Below are positions 6,550-15,090 of a stretch of 27,942 bases of DNA, in pieces (position 1 is the first letter of the stretch; each line of letters starts with the position of its first letter). The stretch is from contig JAJXYU010000068.1 of the NCBI GenBank assembly GCA_021780395.1, positions 1 through 27,942 on the forward strand, given 5' to 3'. A program made the position numbers and the translations under genes. Under the pieces are notes generated by a model, which was not told the origin of the DNA, ran no database searches, and saw only the letters and a program-made list of their open reading frames with translations. This DNA comes from Pseudomonadota bacterium. Its GTDB lineage: Bacteria; Pseudomonadota; Gammaproteobacteria; Steroidobacterales; Steroidobacteraceae.

Positions 6550-9285
6550 TCAGTGCCTCGGGACATGGCAGACCACGCGGGTGCCCCGTACCGGGCGTGG
6601 CTCGATCGTCAATTGCGCCCCGATCGATCGCGCCCGGAATCTCATGCTGCGCAATCCGAGTCCGCATGGACGATTCTCGCTCGACAGCCCGCACCCGTTG
6701 TCGGCAATCGTCAGGGTGATGCCGGTGGCTCGTGACGCGATGCCAATGTAAATTTCCCTCGCGCCCGCGTGTCGCAGCGCATTCGTCAGGGCCTCCTGAG
6801 CGATCCGGTAGAGCTCGTCCGCAAACCGATTGCTGATCGCGAGTCCGGGATCGACGTCGTCACCAAAGCGAATGTCGACGGAATGGCTTTGCTGCTGCGC
6901 GCGCACGAGTTCGCGCAGCGCGTCCACCAGCTGACCTCCGGAACTGCTGACCGGCGCCAAGCCATGGGCGACGGTCCGGCACGTCGCGATCACCTGTCTC
7001 ATCAAATCCGCGATTTGCGCGAAGCGGGGATCGGCCCCGCGACCGGCGTTTCGCTCCGCAGTGACCAGTGATTGAAATAGCAGGGACACCCCCGTCAGTT
7101 CCTGCCCCAAGCCATCGTGCAATTCCATCCCCAGTCTGTTGCGCTCGCGATCCGACGCGTCGAGCATTGCGCGCTCGAGTTGCCGTATCTCCGTCAGATC
7201 TCGCATCGAACAATAGATGTACTTGCGATCGTCGACCGTGAATGCGCTTGCGTGCACCTCGACCTCGAATGTCGAGCCGTCCTTGCGCCGGTGGGTGGTC
7301 TCGAAGCGCTCCGGGAAGCCTCGCAGAACGCGTTCGACGGCGTGGCTCATGGCGGGGCGCGTCGGGTCGGCTTCCCAGAAGCTCGGACATTGCCCCAGCA
7401 GTTCGTCGCGTGAGTAGTCGAGCCATCGGCAACCGGATGCGCTCACTTCGACGATGCGCCCGCCTTCATCGAGAATGTGCACCGCGTCGCTCGCATTCAG
7501 CAGGAATGCTCTGGTCCGGCTCATCTCGGCAGTCACCGCCGCCTCGAGCTGCTTCCGGTCCGTGATGTCCATCAAGGTCGAGATCGCGTATCCCCGCCCG
7601 CCCAACTCGAACCGGGTGATATTCGCGATGAACGTCCGTCGCAGGCCGTCCTTGGTGTAAAGCACCCGTTCGTGTCCGACGACCTGCCCATCACGATCGA
7701 TCCTGGCGATCAGCGCATCTCGCTCGCCCGAGTTGCGCGAAATGCCTACTTGAGTGATGGTCTTGCCGATCAATTCATCGCGGGTAAAGCCGAACGTTCG
7801 GGTCCACGCGTCGTTCACGTCGACAAACGTGTACGCGGGGGCGGTGGTCAGGGTGGCGGGCACCGCGGCATGGCGAAAGATCGCGACGTATTGCTGCTCA
7901 CTCTCGAACAATTGTTGCTCGACACGGCGTCGTTCGGTGACGTCCATGACCGTCGTCAGCGCATGTTCGACGTCGCCGAGCAGTACGTGGGCGGCATTGA
8001 CCAGTACCGTGCGGTGCTGTCCGTGCTTCGTGTACAGGGTCCGTTCCTCCTCCCGGAGAGCGCCCGTTCGCAGGAACTTCTCGTGGATTCGCTGCCGCTG
8101 CGCGGAGTCGCGCGCGAGCCCGACTTCGAGGGCCGTGCGACCGAGGAGCTCCGCACTCGTATAGCCGTAACCACTGGTCACCGCGTCATTGATGTCCACG
8201 ATTCGATGATCGGGTCCTTGAGTCAGGAAAATCGGCAGGGCCGCGCTGCGAAAGAGTGTGGTGAAGCGCTGTTCGCTGCTGCGCAAGGCCGCCAGCGCGC
8301 GATCTTGCTCGGCGAGGAGTGGCACCACGACCAGCATCGCGGTCACCATCGCGCCAATGAGTTCCCAGAGCAAATTGAGCCCCGAGAAAGCCTGGAGGGT
8401 GGAGAACGCCCCGAGCGAAAGCGAGTAAGCCACGGAATCGACCGTGGCGATGGCGGCGACGATCACGGTCGCCGGCACGAATCCGAGGAACGCGGCCGTG
8501 GCGGTGACCAGCATCACCGACAACGCCATGATCGATGCGTGCAACAACACGTAATCCGCGATCGGTGCCGATACGGTGAGAGTGGCGGTAGCGAGCAGCA
8601 CGGTGGCGGCGAGACTCCAGGTCACCATCCGGGCTTGTCCGGTGAGGCGACGCTCGAAGCCAGTCCCCCAGGCGAGCATGATCGGTCCGAAGACCAGTGC
8701 ACCGGCGGCGTCGTTGAGCCACCACCGCAGCCCGTCGACCGCACTCCACCGGAGCGAGTCGGCCGGGTCGAAGGGGTAGTAGGTCGCGAGCGTGACGGCG
8801 CCGATCGTGGCCGGTACGACCATGGCGCCAAGGCCGGCAACGATGAACAACGGTGCATCGCGCCGGCGTGAAAAGTCGAAATTCACGCGCATCCGCACCA
8901 GCAGCCACCGCATGAGCGCGGCGCCCGCCGGGAGCCCGACCGCGACCAAGAGCGCCGGGATTGCCTTTCGGCCCCGCAGCAGCTCCAGAACCATCTGCGA
9001 TGCCAGTACCGGCAGGCCTTGGATCGATCCCCAGCGGAGGATGAAGCCGATGGCAATCCCCGCGGGGAGGAACCAGAGCGGGCGGCACCCCAAACCGGGT
9101 AAGACCTGGGCGACGAGCAACGCGGTCGACAGCGTCACGACGAATACGCCGCAGGCTCGAATTCGATCGATCCGGCGCCACGTGATCGGCGTTCGCGATC
9201 GGCCGCCGTCGAGGGACGAGCGGCCGGGTTCGAGCGGAGGTTGGGCGGACCTGGGGTCCGGTCGGAGCGGGTCGGGTGGCGTCAT
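6550..9285 (-). CDS. MASE1-PAS-PAS-PAS sensor histidine kinase (HisKA_3, NarX/UhpB type)
   Basis: A 911-residue inner-membrane sensor. Residues about 45-320 form a MASE1-like domain of some eight hydrophobic helices (LWFLPAGIAIGFILRW is characteristic). Three PAS domains follow, each opening with a version of EQxFxxLFR or FLLNASDAVHIL and closing with DVTERR, DITDRK or DLTEIR. The transmitter starts with RERNRLGMELHDGLGQEL, with phosphorylatable H723, the HisKA_3 dimerisation motif of NarX/DegS/UhpB kinases. The ATPase has EALTNALRHA (N box) and IADNGCGL (G1 box). No response regulator adjoins it, so it is an orphan; its partner would be a LuxR/NarL-type regulator, perhaps one elsewhere. The first PAS pair are strongly alike and probably arose by duplication. 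The ligand is unknown; MASE1 kinases respond to small intracellular or membrane signals. Start at 9285 has a weak ribosome-binding site. Confidence 0.88.
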   Translation of the reverse strand: MTPPDPLRPDPRSAQPPLEPGRSSLDGGRSRTPITWRRIDRIRACGVFVVTLSTALLVAQVLPGLGCRPLWFLPAGIAIGFILRWGSIQGLPVLASQMVLELLRGRKAIPALLVAVGLPAGAALMRWLLVRMRVNFDFSRRRDAPLFIVAGLGAMVVPATIGAVTLATYYPFDPADSLRWSAVDGLRWWLNDAAGALVFGPIMLAWGTGFERRLTGQARMVTWSLAATVLLATATLTVSAPIADYVLLHASIMALSVMLVTATAAFLGFVPATVIVAAIATVDSVAYSLSLGAFSTLQAFSGLNLLWELIGAMVTAMLVVVPLLAEQDRALAALRSSEQRFTTLFRSAALPIFLTQGPDHRIVDINDAVTSGYGYTSAELLGRTALEVGLARDSAQRQRIHEKFLRTGALREEERTLYTKHGQHRTVLVNAAHVLLGDVEHALTTVMDVTERRRVEQQLFESEQQYVAIFRHAAVPATLTTAPAYTFVDVNDAWTRTFGFTRDELIGKTITQVGISRNSGERDALIARIDRDGQVVGHERVLYTKDGLRRTFIANITRFELGGRGYAISTLMDITDRKQLEAAVTAEMSRTRAFLLNASDAVHILDEGGRIVEVSASGCRWLDYSRDELLGQCPSFWEADPTRPAMSHAVERVLRGFPERFETTHRRKDGSTFEVEVHASAFTVDDRKYIYCSMRDLTEIRQLERAMLDASDRERNRLGMELHDGLGQELTGVSLLFQSLVTAERNAGRGADPRFAQIADLMRQVIATCRTVAHGLAPVSSSGGQLVDALRELVRAQQQSHSVDIRFGDDVDPGLAISNRFADELYRIAQEALTNALRHAGAREIYIGIASRATGITLTIADNGCGLSSENRPCGLGLRSMRFRARSIGAQLTIEPRPVRGTRVVCHVPRH

Positions 9286-9552
9286 TCGCGGTCGGCGCTC
9301 TTGTCGATCAGTGGAAAATCATTGGATTCAGGAGAGCCTCCCAGGATGCCAGCCACGAAGTGTTCTCGGCGAATTCCGGCGAGGTGATGGGGGCACGCCG
9401 CGGCATATGATCGCGATTCGGACGCGGACTGTCGACAGAGACGCCGGTTCGGCGAACGCGTGCCGCCGTCCGCGGCCACCGGTCGGACGAACGTCGCGGC
9501 GAGTGACCGACCGCGGGCGGCATTCGTCTGCGATTCGCGACGATTTACTAAT

Positions 9553-9568
9553 TACGACAAGCGTCGTA
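9553..9568. promoter_or_regulatory. BlaI-type operator dyad
   Basis: TACGACAAGCGTCGTA has perfect 6-bp arms (TACGAC and GTCGTA) around a 4-nt centre and ends 10 nt before the repressor ATG. Size, arm sequence (TAC-AC ... GT-GTA) and position match the operators bound by BlaI/MecI/CopY repressors, so autoregulation of the whole downstream unit is likely. Inferred; not tested. Confidence 0.6.
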
Positions 9569-9578
9569 TGCTCGCCGC

Positions 9579-9974
9579 ATGTCCCGATTTCGCCTGCCGG
9601 CCGATGAACTCGAATATGCGGTGCTCGCCGAGATCTGGAAGCTCGGCTCCGCGTCGGTTCGCGAGTTGCACGAGCGGCTCGGGGCGCCCGAGGATCTCGT
9701 GTACACGACGATCGCCAAGGTCGTCGATCGGTTGCGCGACAAGGGCCTGATCCAGCGTCAGCGCCGGGGTCAGGCGTTTCTCTACCGTCCCCGGGTCGCC
9801 GCCGAAGAGGTCGAGCGCGCGCGAGCCCGTAGCACCGTGACTCGATTGCTCGGCGCGACGCCACGTGCCGCCGTGGCGACCCTCGTCGAAGCGGTCGATT
9901 CGCTTGATCCCGGTCTGCTCGAGGAACTCGAGCGCGCGGTTGCGGAGCGCAGGAGGATGAAACGTGGAACGTGA
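9579..9974 (+). CDS. BlaI/MecI/CopY-family transcriptional repressor
   Basis: A 131-residue protein of the usual length. The N-terminal winged helix (residues about 5-70) has LPADELEYAVLAEIWKLG, SVRELHERLG, YTTIAKVVDRLRDKGL and RRGQAFLYRP, the recognised pattern of BlaI/MecI repressors. The C-terminal helices (VTRLLGATPRAAVATLVEAV and LEELERAVAERRR) correspond to the dimerisation and protease-cleavage part. In the family, a cognate M56 membrane protease relieves repression. Here such a protease is encoded next, overlapping by 11 nt, and a dyad operator lies just upstream of the start. The next three genes form an RND efflux system, which is its probable target. The inducing signal is unknown. 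Confidence 0.88.
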   Translation: MSRFRLPADELEYAVLAEIWKLGSASVRELHERLGAPEDLVYTTIAKVVDRLRDKGLIQRQRRGQAFLYRPRVAAEEVERARARSTVTRLLGATPRAAVATLVEAVDSLDPGLLEELERAVAERRRMKRGT

Positions 9975-10869
9975 GTCGCTGCTCGCGCTGTTGACCATGT
10001 CCTTTGGCGGGCTGCTGTTGCAGCTCTGCGCGGCGTGGCCATCGACCGACGATCGACGCCGAACGCCGCAGGCGCTCGAACGGCGGTACTGGTTCCGCCT
10101 GTGGTATCCCGTGATTCCGACGTTCGTCGTCGTCTTGTGGCTGATCGGGTGGGCTCTGCGCGAACCCGACCCGGTGCCGGGTCCCGTCGATCCCGGAGTC
10201 GTCGTGGCTCTCTCGGTGCCGTTCGTCACGATGTTCCTGCGGGCGGGCTTGCGGGCGCTGTGGGCGTTGATGCGGCGGCCGCCGCAGACCGCGGTCTCCA
10301 CGGTCGGGTTGATCCAGCCGCAGGTGATCTTCGCCCCCTTCCTCGCGAAGCAGCTCGACGACGACGTGGTTCGTGCCGCGCTGTTGCACGAACAGGCGCA
10401 CGTCCGGCATCGCGATCCGCTGCGGATCTGGCTCGCCCAGTTGGTGACCGACCTGCAGTGGCCCTGGCCACAGGCGCCGCGACGGCTCGAGCGGTGGCTC
10501 GAGGCGCTCGAACTCGCGCGCGACGACGAGGCGCGCGTCCAGGGTGCCGATGGCTCGGGTCTCGCGAACGCGATTCTCGCGTCCCTTCGGTACCGTAACG
10601 AGGCCGAGTCGGCGGGGCCCCTGCCCGCTGCCTGGGGCAACGTCCGGTGGTCCGTGCAGGCGCCTTTGACCGGCGAGGCGCGCGTGCTGCGCGAGCGGAT
10701 CGCACGGCTCCTTGCGCCCTTGCCGTCCAACGTCGGCCACAGTCCACGGTCCGCGCCCCGGTGGTATCGAGTCGCCTGGCTGGTGATCCCACTGGTCGCG
10801 TGCGTGATCGCCTGCGGTGCCGAGTACGGTGAGCAGGTGCTTCGGCCCCTGCTGGGCCTGACGTCGTGA
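9964..10869 (+). CDS. M56-family (BlaR1-like) membrane metalloprotease lacking a sensor domain
   Basis: A 301-residue inner-membrane protein with a first hydrophobic segment at residues about 5-25, two more between about 42 and 95, the zinc motif HEQAH (H142, E143, H146) in LLHEQAHVRHRDPLR, and a downstream LARDDEARV that takes the place of the family's third-ligand region. A last hydrophobic segment lies near residues 270-290. In BlaR1/MecR1 a penicillin-binding sensor of about 250 residues follows the last helix; here the protein ends about ten residues after it, so the signal must be received in another way. It starts with GTG inside the repressor gene (11-nt overlap), implying coupled translation. 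By family analogy it would inactivate the upstream BlaI-type repressor; this is inference. Confidence 0.82.
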   Translation: MERESLLALLTMSFGGLLLQLCAAWPSTDDRRRTPQALERRYWFRLWYPVIPTFVVVLWLIGWALREPDPVPGPVDPGVVVALSVPFVTMFLRAGLRALWALMRRPPQTAVSTVGLIQPQVIFAPFLAKQLDDDVVRAALLHEQAHVRHRDPLRIWLAQLVTDLQWPWPQAPRRLERWLEALELARDDEARVQGADGSGLANAILASLRYRNEAESAGPLPAAWGNVRWSVQAPLTGEARVLRERIARLLAPLPSNVGHSPRSAPRWYRVAWLVIPLVACVIACGAEYGEQVLRPLLGLTS

Positions 10870-10890
10870 CGCTGTCCAGTTGATCGGTCT

Positions 10891-12021
10891 GTGGCGGCAC
10901 CTGAGGTGAAACCGCGCGCATCCCGTCATGCCGCCCCCTGGGTGGCGTTGTTCGCGTGCTCGGCCGGTCTCGTGGGGTGCGGCGGCGCGCCGAGCGCGTC
11001 CACCAAACCCGCAATGAGGCGGCCGCCCGAAGGGACCGTCGTCGTCAAGGCCGCCTCGGTCACGCAGGATCTGTCTGCTTTCGCGCAGGTGCGCCCGATT
11101 GCACCCGTTCGCGTGCGCGCTGCGCAAGCCGGCACCGTCGTCGCGACGCCGATACTGCCGGGCGCTTTCGTCCGGGCCGGTGAGGTTCTGGCGAGATTGG
11201 GTGGCGCGCAAATCGATGCCCTGATGGCCCGGAAGGAAGCCGCAGTGGACGCCGCCCGCGCGCGGTTTGCGACCGACCAGCAGTTGCTCACGATCGCGCG
11301 GCAGCGGTTCGAGCTCAACCTCGATACCCGGCAATCCCTCCTGGTCGCGCAGAGCGACGAGGCGGCCGCCAAAGCGGATCTCGCCGCGGTGACCGCCGCG
11401 CTGCGCGCGGTGAGGCGCCTGCGCGACTTGCGCGCGCCGGCGGCCGGTCGGGTGCTCTCGATCGAGGCCGGCGACGGCGAACGCGTGAGCGCCGGTCGAA
11501 CCGTGCTCGTGCTGCAGTCAACCGATCGACTGTGGTTGCAGGCGTCCTATTACGGCGCCGACGCGACGGCGATCCGCATCGGAATGAACGGTGAGTTCCA
11601 ACCGAGTGCGGTGGTCTCGCCCGTTCGGGTGCGGGTGGTCGCGATCGCCGCATCGCTCGAGCCCGACGGCGGCGAAGTCGTCGGCCTCGTCGAGAGCGGA
11701 AGGGCCGCGTCCCGGGTGCACCTGTCCGCACGCCCGACCGTTCCATGGATCGACGGCGAACGGGGAACCGTGACGATCGATGCGGGCAAGCGATCGATGG
11801 TCGTCGTGCCGACCGACGCCTTGGTGCTCGATCGGACTCACTGGTTCGCGCTCGTGCAGACATCAACCGGCATCGACCGGCGGGAGGTCGTTCCGGGCCC
11901 GGTGCGCGGCTGGCAGACGTACGTCGAGCAGGGCTTGAAGCCGGGCGAGCGGGTCGTTGCGCAGAACGCGTATCTCGAGTTCCATCACGGCATCGCCGCG
12001 CACTACACGCCACCCGACTGA
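10891..12021 (+). CDS. RND efflux periplasmic adaptor (membrane fusion protein), lipoprotein
   Basis: A 376-residue adaptor linking an RND pump to an outer-membrane channel. The N-terminus carries a lipoprotein signal ending in LVGC (C30), so it is probably anchored to the inner membrane by lipid. The family order can be seen: a half biotinyl-lipoyl segment (VRVRAAQAGTVVATPILPGAFVRAGEVLARLG), a short alpha-hairpin (residues about 110-165), the second lipoyl half (LRAPAAGRVLSIEAGDGERVSAGRTVLVLQ), then beta-barrel and membrane-proximal parts ending VEQGLKPGERVVAQNAYLEF. Start is GTG, 21 nt after the protease gene; the pump gene follows after 3 nt. Together with those genes it forms the pump operon. 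Substrate class is not shown by the adaptor. Confidence 0.87.
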   Translation: MAAPEVKPRASRHAAPWVALFACSAGLVGCGGAPSASTKPAMRRPPEGTVVVKAASVTQDLSAFAQVRPIAPVRVRAAQAGTVVATPILPGAFVRAGEVLARLGGAQIDALMARKEAAVDAARARFATDQQLLTIARQRFELNLDTRQSLLVAQSDEAAAKADLAAVTAALRAVRRLRDLRAPAAGRVLSIEAGDGERVSAGRTVLVLQSTDRLWLQASYYGADATAIRIGMNGEFQPSAVVSPVRVRVVAIAASLEPDGGEVVGLVESGRAASRVHLSARPTVPWIDGERGTVTIDAGKRSMVVVPTDALVLDRTHWFALVQTSTGIDRREVVPGPVRGWQTYVEQGLKPGERVVAQNAYLEFHHGIAAHYTPPD

Positions 12022-12024
12022 TCC

Positions 12025-15000
12025 ATGGCGAGCGACCCGAACCCGGTGTCCCGCGTGCTGATGCGCCCGAGTCTCTGGGCGCTCGTGCTCGTCGCGCTGA
12101 TCGGTATCGCGATATATGCATTCGTGCACATTCCGGTCGAGGTCCTGCCGCAGTTCAATTTTCCACAGGTCAGCGTGATCGCGCATCTGCCGGGAACCAC
12201 GGCGAGCGAACTGGAGAGCCTCGTCGTCTATCCGCTGGAAGGTCAGATCCTGACGCTGCCGGACCTCGATGGCGTGCGTTCGAAGATGGGCAACGGGGTC
12301 GTCGAGATCGACGTCCGGTTCCGCGCAGGCACCTCGCCGGTGCTCGATCTGCAGGCCGTGAACGGCGCGATCGACCGGGTGCGCGGTCAGTTGCCGACGG
12401 CCGCGCAGCCGCTCGCGCAGATCATGGGAAACGCGATCAACGAGGTCGCCGACTACACCGCCAGGATCCCTGCCGGCGTCGCGCCGGCGGCCGTCGCGCG
12501 CGCCGTGCTCGCCGGCATTGCGCCGGCGCTGCGTGCGCTGCCGGGCGTTCAGTACGTGAACGTGTACGGCGTCGGTGACGAGGCCCTGTGGATTCAACCG
12601 GACCTCGGCGCAATGGATCGCTACGGCGTGCCCGTCACGGCGATCACCGCTGCGGTCAAGGCCCAGGTGCTGCTCGGTCCGGCAGGCTATGTCACCACGG
12701 GGCACAACGACGTGCTGATCGAGGCACGCGATCTACCCGTGCACGCCGCGCAACTCGAGGGTATTCCGGTGCAGGGTCCGCATGGGCCGATCCGACTCGG
12801 CGATCTCGCGCGGATCGTCCGCGCTCCCGTGCCGACCCTGAATGCGGTCTCGCTCGACGGTCGGCCGAGCGTCGCACTGACGGTGATCAAGCAACCTGGC
12901 GCCGCGACGACGCCGGTCACCCGCGAAGTCCAGGCGACGCTCGCGGCGACGCAAGTCGAATTGCCCCGGGGCGTTCGCTGGATCCGCGACTACGATCAAG
13001 GGTACGTCGTGCACCTGATCGGTACGGACCTCGGACGCAATCTCCTGATCGGCATGGCGCTCGCGGTCGCGGTGCTGTTCTGGGTGCTCGGCGCCGGTCG
13101 AGGCATCTGGATCCTCGCGCTCGGAATCCCGCTGTCACTTGGGTTCGCGATCGCCGCGCTCTATTACGCCGGCCAGGACCTGAACCTGATGACGCTCGGC
13201 GCGCTCACGGTCGCGGTCGGGCTGCTCGCCGACGATGCGATCATCGTGCTCGAGAGCATCTACCATCGCTGGGAGCAGGGCGACGGTCACTGGGATGGCA
13301 TCCGTCGGGGTTTGCGCAGCATCGTCGTGCCTGACATCACCGGGACGCTGACCAACGTCGCGATCTACGTGCCGCTCCTGTTCGTCGGCGGCCTGGTGGG
13401 CCTCTTCTTCATTCCGTTCTCGCTCGCGATGACGTTCGCGTTGCTCGCTTCGCTCCTCGTCTCGCTGACGTTCATCCCGCTCGGGCTCGGGTTCATCGGC
13501 GCTGGCGCTCGCAGCAGCGTCCGCGCCGGGGCCGGTCAGCGCGCGCTCGAGCGCCTGCGGCACTGGAACGAACGCCTGTTCGCGCTGGTCGCGCGCAGGC
13601 CGCGATCGTCACTCGCGATCACGTTCGGCGTGCTGCTCGTGAGTCTCGTCGCGCTCGCGTTGGTGCCGATCGACTTCCTGCCGCTGCCGAACGAGGGGGT
13701 GCTGCTCGAATCGTTCACGCTGCCGCCGGGCAGCTCGCTGCTCGAGTCACGAGCCGTCGTCGACACGATCACCCGCCGATTGCTCGCGGATCCGGCGGTC
13801 GCGCACGTGTACGCGCGGATCGGCTCCTCATCGAGCACCACCTACACGGAGCCGGCCTATGCCGGCGAGATCATGGTGAAGCTCCAGCCGGGAGTCAGTG
13901 TCAACGCTCTCGATCGCATGGGCTTGCGGATCCAGAAGGAGTCGCGGCTCCCCGGGGTACAGCTCGCAGTCGACACGCCGACGATCGAGCGGCTCGGTGA
14001 GAGCCTGTCGGGCTTGCCGCAACCGTTCGTGATCCAGGTATTCGGCGCACGCATCGGCGAGCTACGACGGCTGGCGATCGCGATCACTGCGCGACTGCAG
14101 CGGATTCCCGCGTTGACGGACCTGTTCAACAACGACGGCTATCCGGTCACACAGCTGCAGATCGAACCGCGCACCGGCGCGCTCGCAGCCTATGGGCTCA
14201 CCCCGGCCGCCCTCTACGCGCAGCTGCGACCCTTGCTGAACGGCCAGGTCGTCGCGCAGGTGCCCGACGGCAACGTGCCGCTCGATCTGTACGTGCGTCT
14301 TGCCAGCGTGCCGCAGGAGTCGATCGCCGAGCTCGCGAACCTGCCGATCCGTACCCGCGGCTGGACTCCGCTCGGGCAGCTGGCGCGGCTCGAACTCGTC
14401 GATACGCCGAACCAGATCCGCCACATCGCCGGCGCGCGCGCGCTCGACATCCTGGCGACACCGACGGATACGCTCGGCGGCACGGTGGCGGCGGCGCGAC
14501 GAGCGCTCGCGGGACTGCGGATGCCGCCGGGGTATCGATACGCATTCGGTGGATTGTTTGCCGAACTCGAACGCGCGGCGCTCGGACTCGGCGTCGCCAT
14601 GGTCGCTTCGATCCTGCTGATGGTCGCGATCCTGATGATGCAGTTCGATGGACTGCTCGTGCCGGGCATCCTGCTGCTCGAGGTGCCGCTCGCGATCACC
14701 GGCGGCGTCGTCGCGCTGCTCGTGAGCGGCGTCGGGCTCAATGCGACCGGCATCATCGGCTTCCTGACGCTGATCGGCATCGGGCTGCGACACAGCATCG
14801 TGCTGCTGGATCGCGCGAAACGGAACGAAGCGGCCGGTCTCGGCGTCGACGAGGCGGTGCGTGACGCGATCCAGGTGCGTTTCCGGCCGATCGTCCTGAC
14901 CGCGCTGACCGCAATCCTCGGCATGCTGCCGACCGCGATCGGTCTCGGACAGGGAGCGGCGCCGGAACAAGGCTTGGCGGTGGTGATTCTCGGGGGACTT

Positions 15001-15090
15001 GCGTGGAGTGCGGTGCGCAGCACCAACCTGATCCCGGCGCTCTATCTCCATTGGCGACACCGGCAGCTCGCCCGGGAGACCGCGCGATGA
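12025..15090 (+). CDS. RND-family efflux pump, inner-membrane subunit
   Basis: The 1021-residue proton-driven pump has the duplicated RND plan: a first helix (residues about 18-36), a large periplasmic loop, helices 2-6 (about 335-490), a seventh helix near 530-550, a second large loop, and helices 8-12 (about 845-1010). The proton-relay pair is D403-D404 in GLLADDAIIVLES, as in hydrophobe/amphiphile pumps such as AcrB. The helix-10 lysine of AcrB (K940) is replaced by R922 in IGLRHSIVLLDRA, while the helix-11 arginine (FRPIVLTA) is kept. The first loop (ELESLVVYPLEGQILTLPDLDGVRS) reads more like metal-type (HME) pumps, so substrate class is left open. Three bases separate it from the adaptor gene; its stop overlaps the next start as ATGA. 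Confidence 0.9.
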   Translation: MASDPNPVSRVLMRPSLWALVLVALIGIAIYAFVHIPVEVLPQFNFPQVSVIAHLPGTTASELESLVVYPLEGQILTLPDLDGVRSKMGNGVVEIDVRFRAGTSPVLDLQAVNGAIDRVRGQLPTAAQPLAQIMGNAINEVADYTARIPAGVAPAAVARAVLAGIAPALRALPGVQYVNVYGVGDEALWIQPDLGAMDRYGVPVTAITAAVKAQVLLGPAGYVTTGHNDVLIEARDLPVHAAQLEGIPVQGPHGPIRLGDLARIVRAPVPTLNAVSLDGRPSVALTVIKQPGAATTPVTREVQATLAATQVELPRGVRWIRDYDQGYVVHLIGTDLGRNLLIGMALAVAVLFWVLGAGRGIWILALGIPLSLGFAIAALYYAGQDLNLMTLGALTVAVGLLADDAIIVLESIYHRWEQGDGHWDGIRRGLRSIVVPDITGTLTNVAIYVPLLFVGGLVGLFFIPFSLAMTFALLASLLVSLTFIPLGLGFIGAGARSSVRAGAGQRALERLRHWNERLFALVARRPRSSLAITFGVLLVSLVALALVPIDFLPLPNEGVLLESFTLPPGSSLLESRAVVDTITRRLLADPAVAHVYARIGSSSSTTYTEPAYAGEIMVKLQPGVSVNALDRMGLRIQKESRLPGVQLAVDTPTIERLGESLSGLPQPFVIQVFGARIGELRRLAIAITARLQRIPALTDLFNNDGYPVTQLQIEPRTGALAAYGLTPAALYAQLRPLLNGQVVAQVPDGNVPLDLYVRLASVPQESIAELANLPIRTRGWTPLGQLARLELVDTPNQIRHIAGARALDILATPTDTLGGTVAAARRALAGLRMPPGYRYAFGGLFAELERAALGLGVAMVASILLMVAILMMQFDGLLVPGILLLEVPLAITGGVVALLVSGVGLNATGIIGFLTLIGIGLRHSIVLLDRAKRNEAAGLGVDEAVRDAIQVRFRPIVLTALTAILGMLPTAIGLGQGAAPEQGLAVVILGGLAWSAVRSTNLIPALYLHWRHRQLARETAR

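Noticed and set aside
7477..8871. 464-codon open frame on the plus strand
   Set aside because: It is antisense to the PAS and MASE1 parts of the sensor kinase and reads as a low-complexity His/Arg/Gly-rich shadow.
9328..11334. 668-codon open frame on the minus strand
   Set aside because: It is antisense to the repressor, protease and adaptor genes, has no recognisable domain and has the Arg/Gly/Pro-rich make-up of a shadow frame in G+C-rich DNA.
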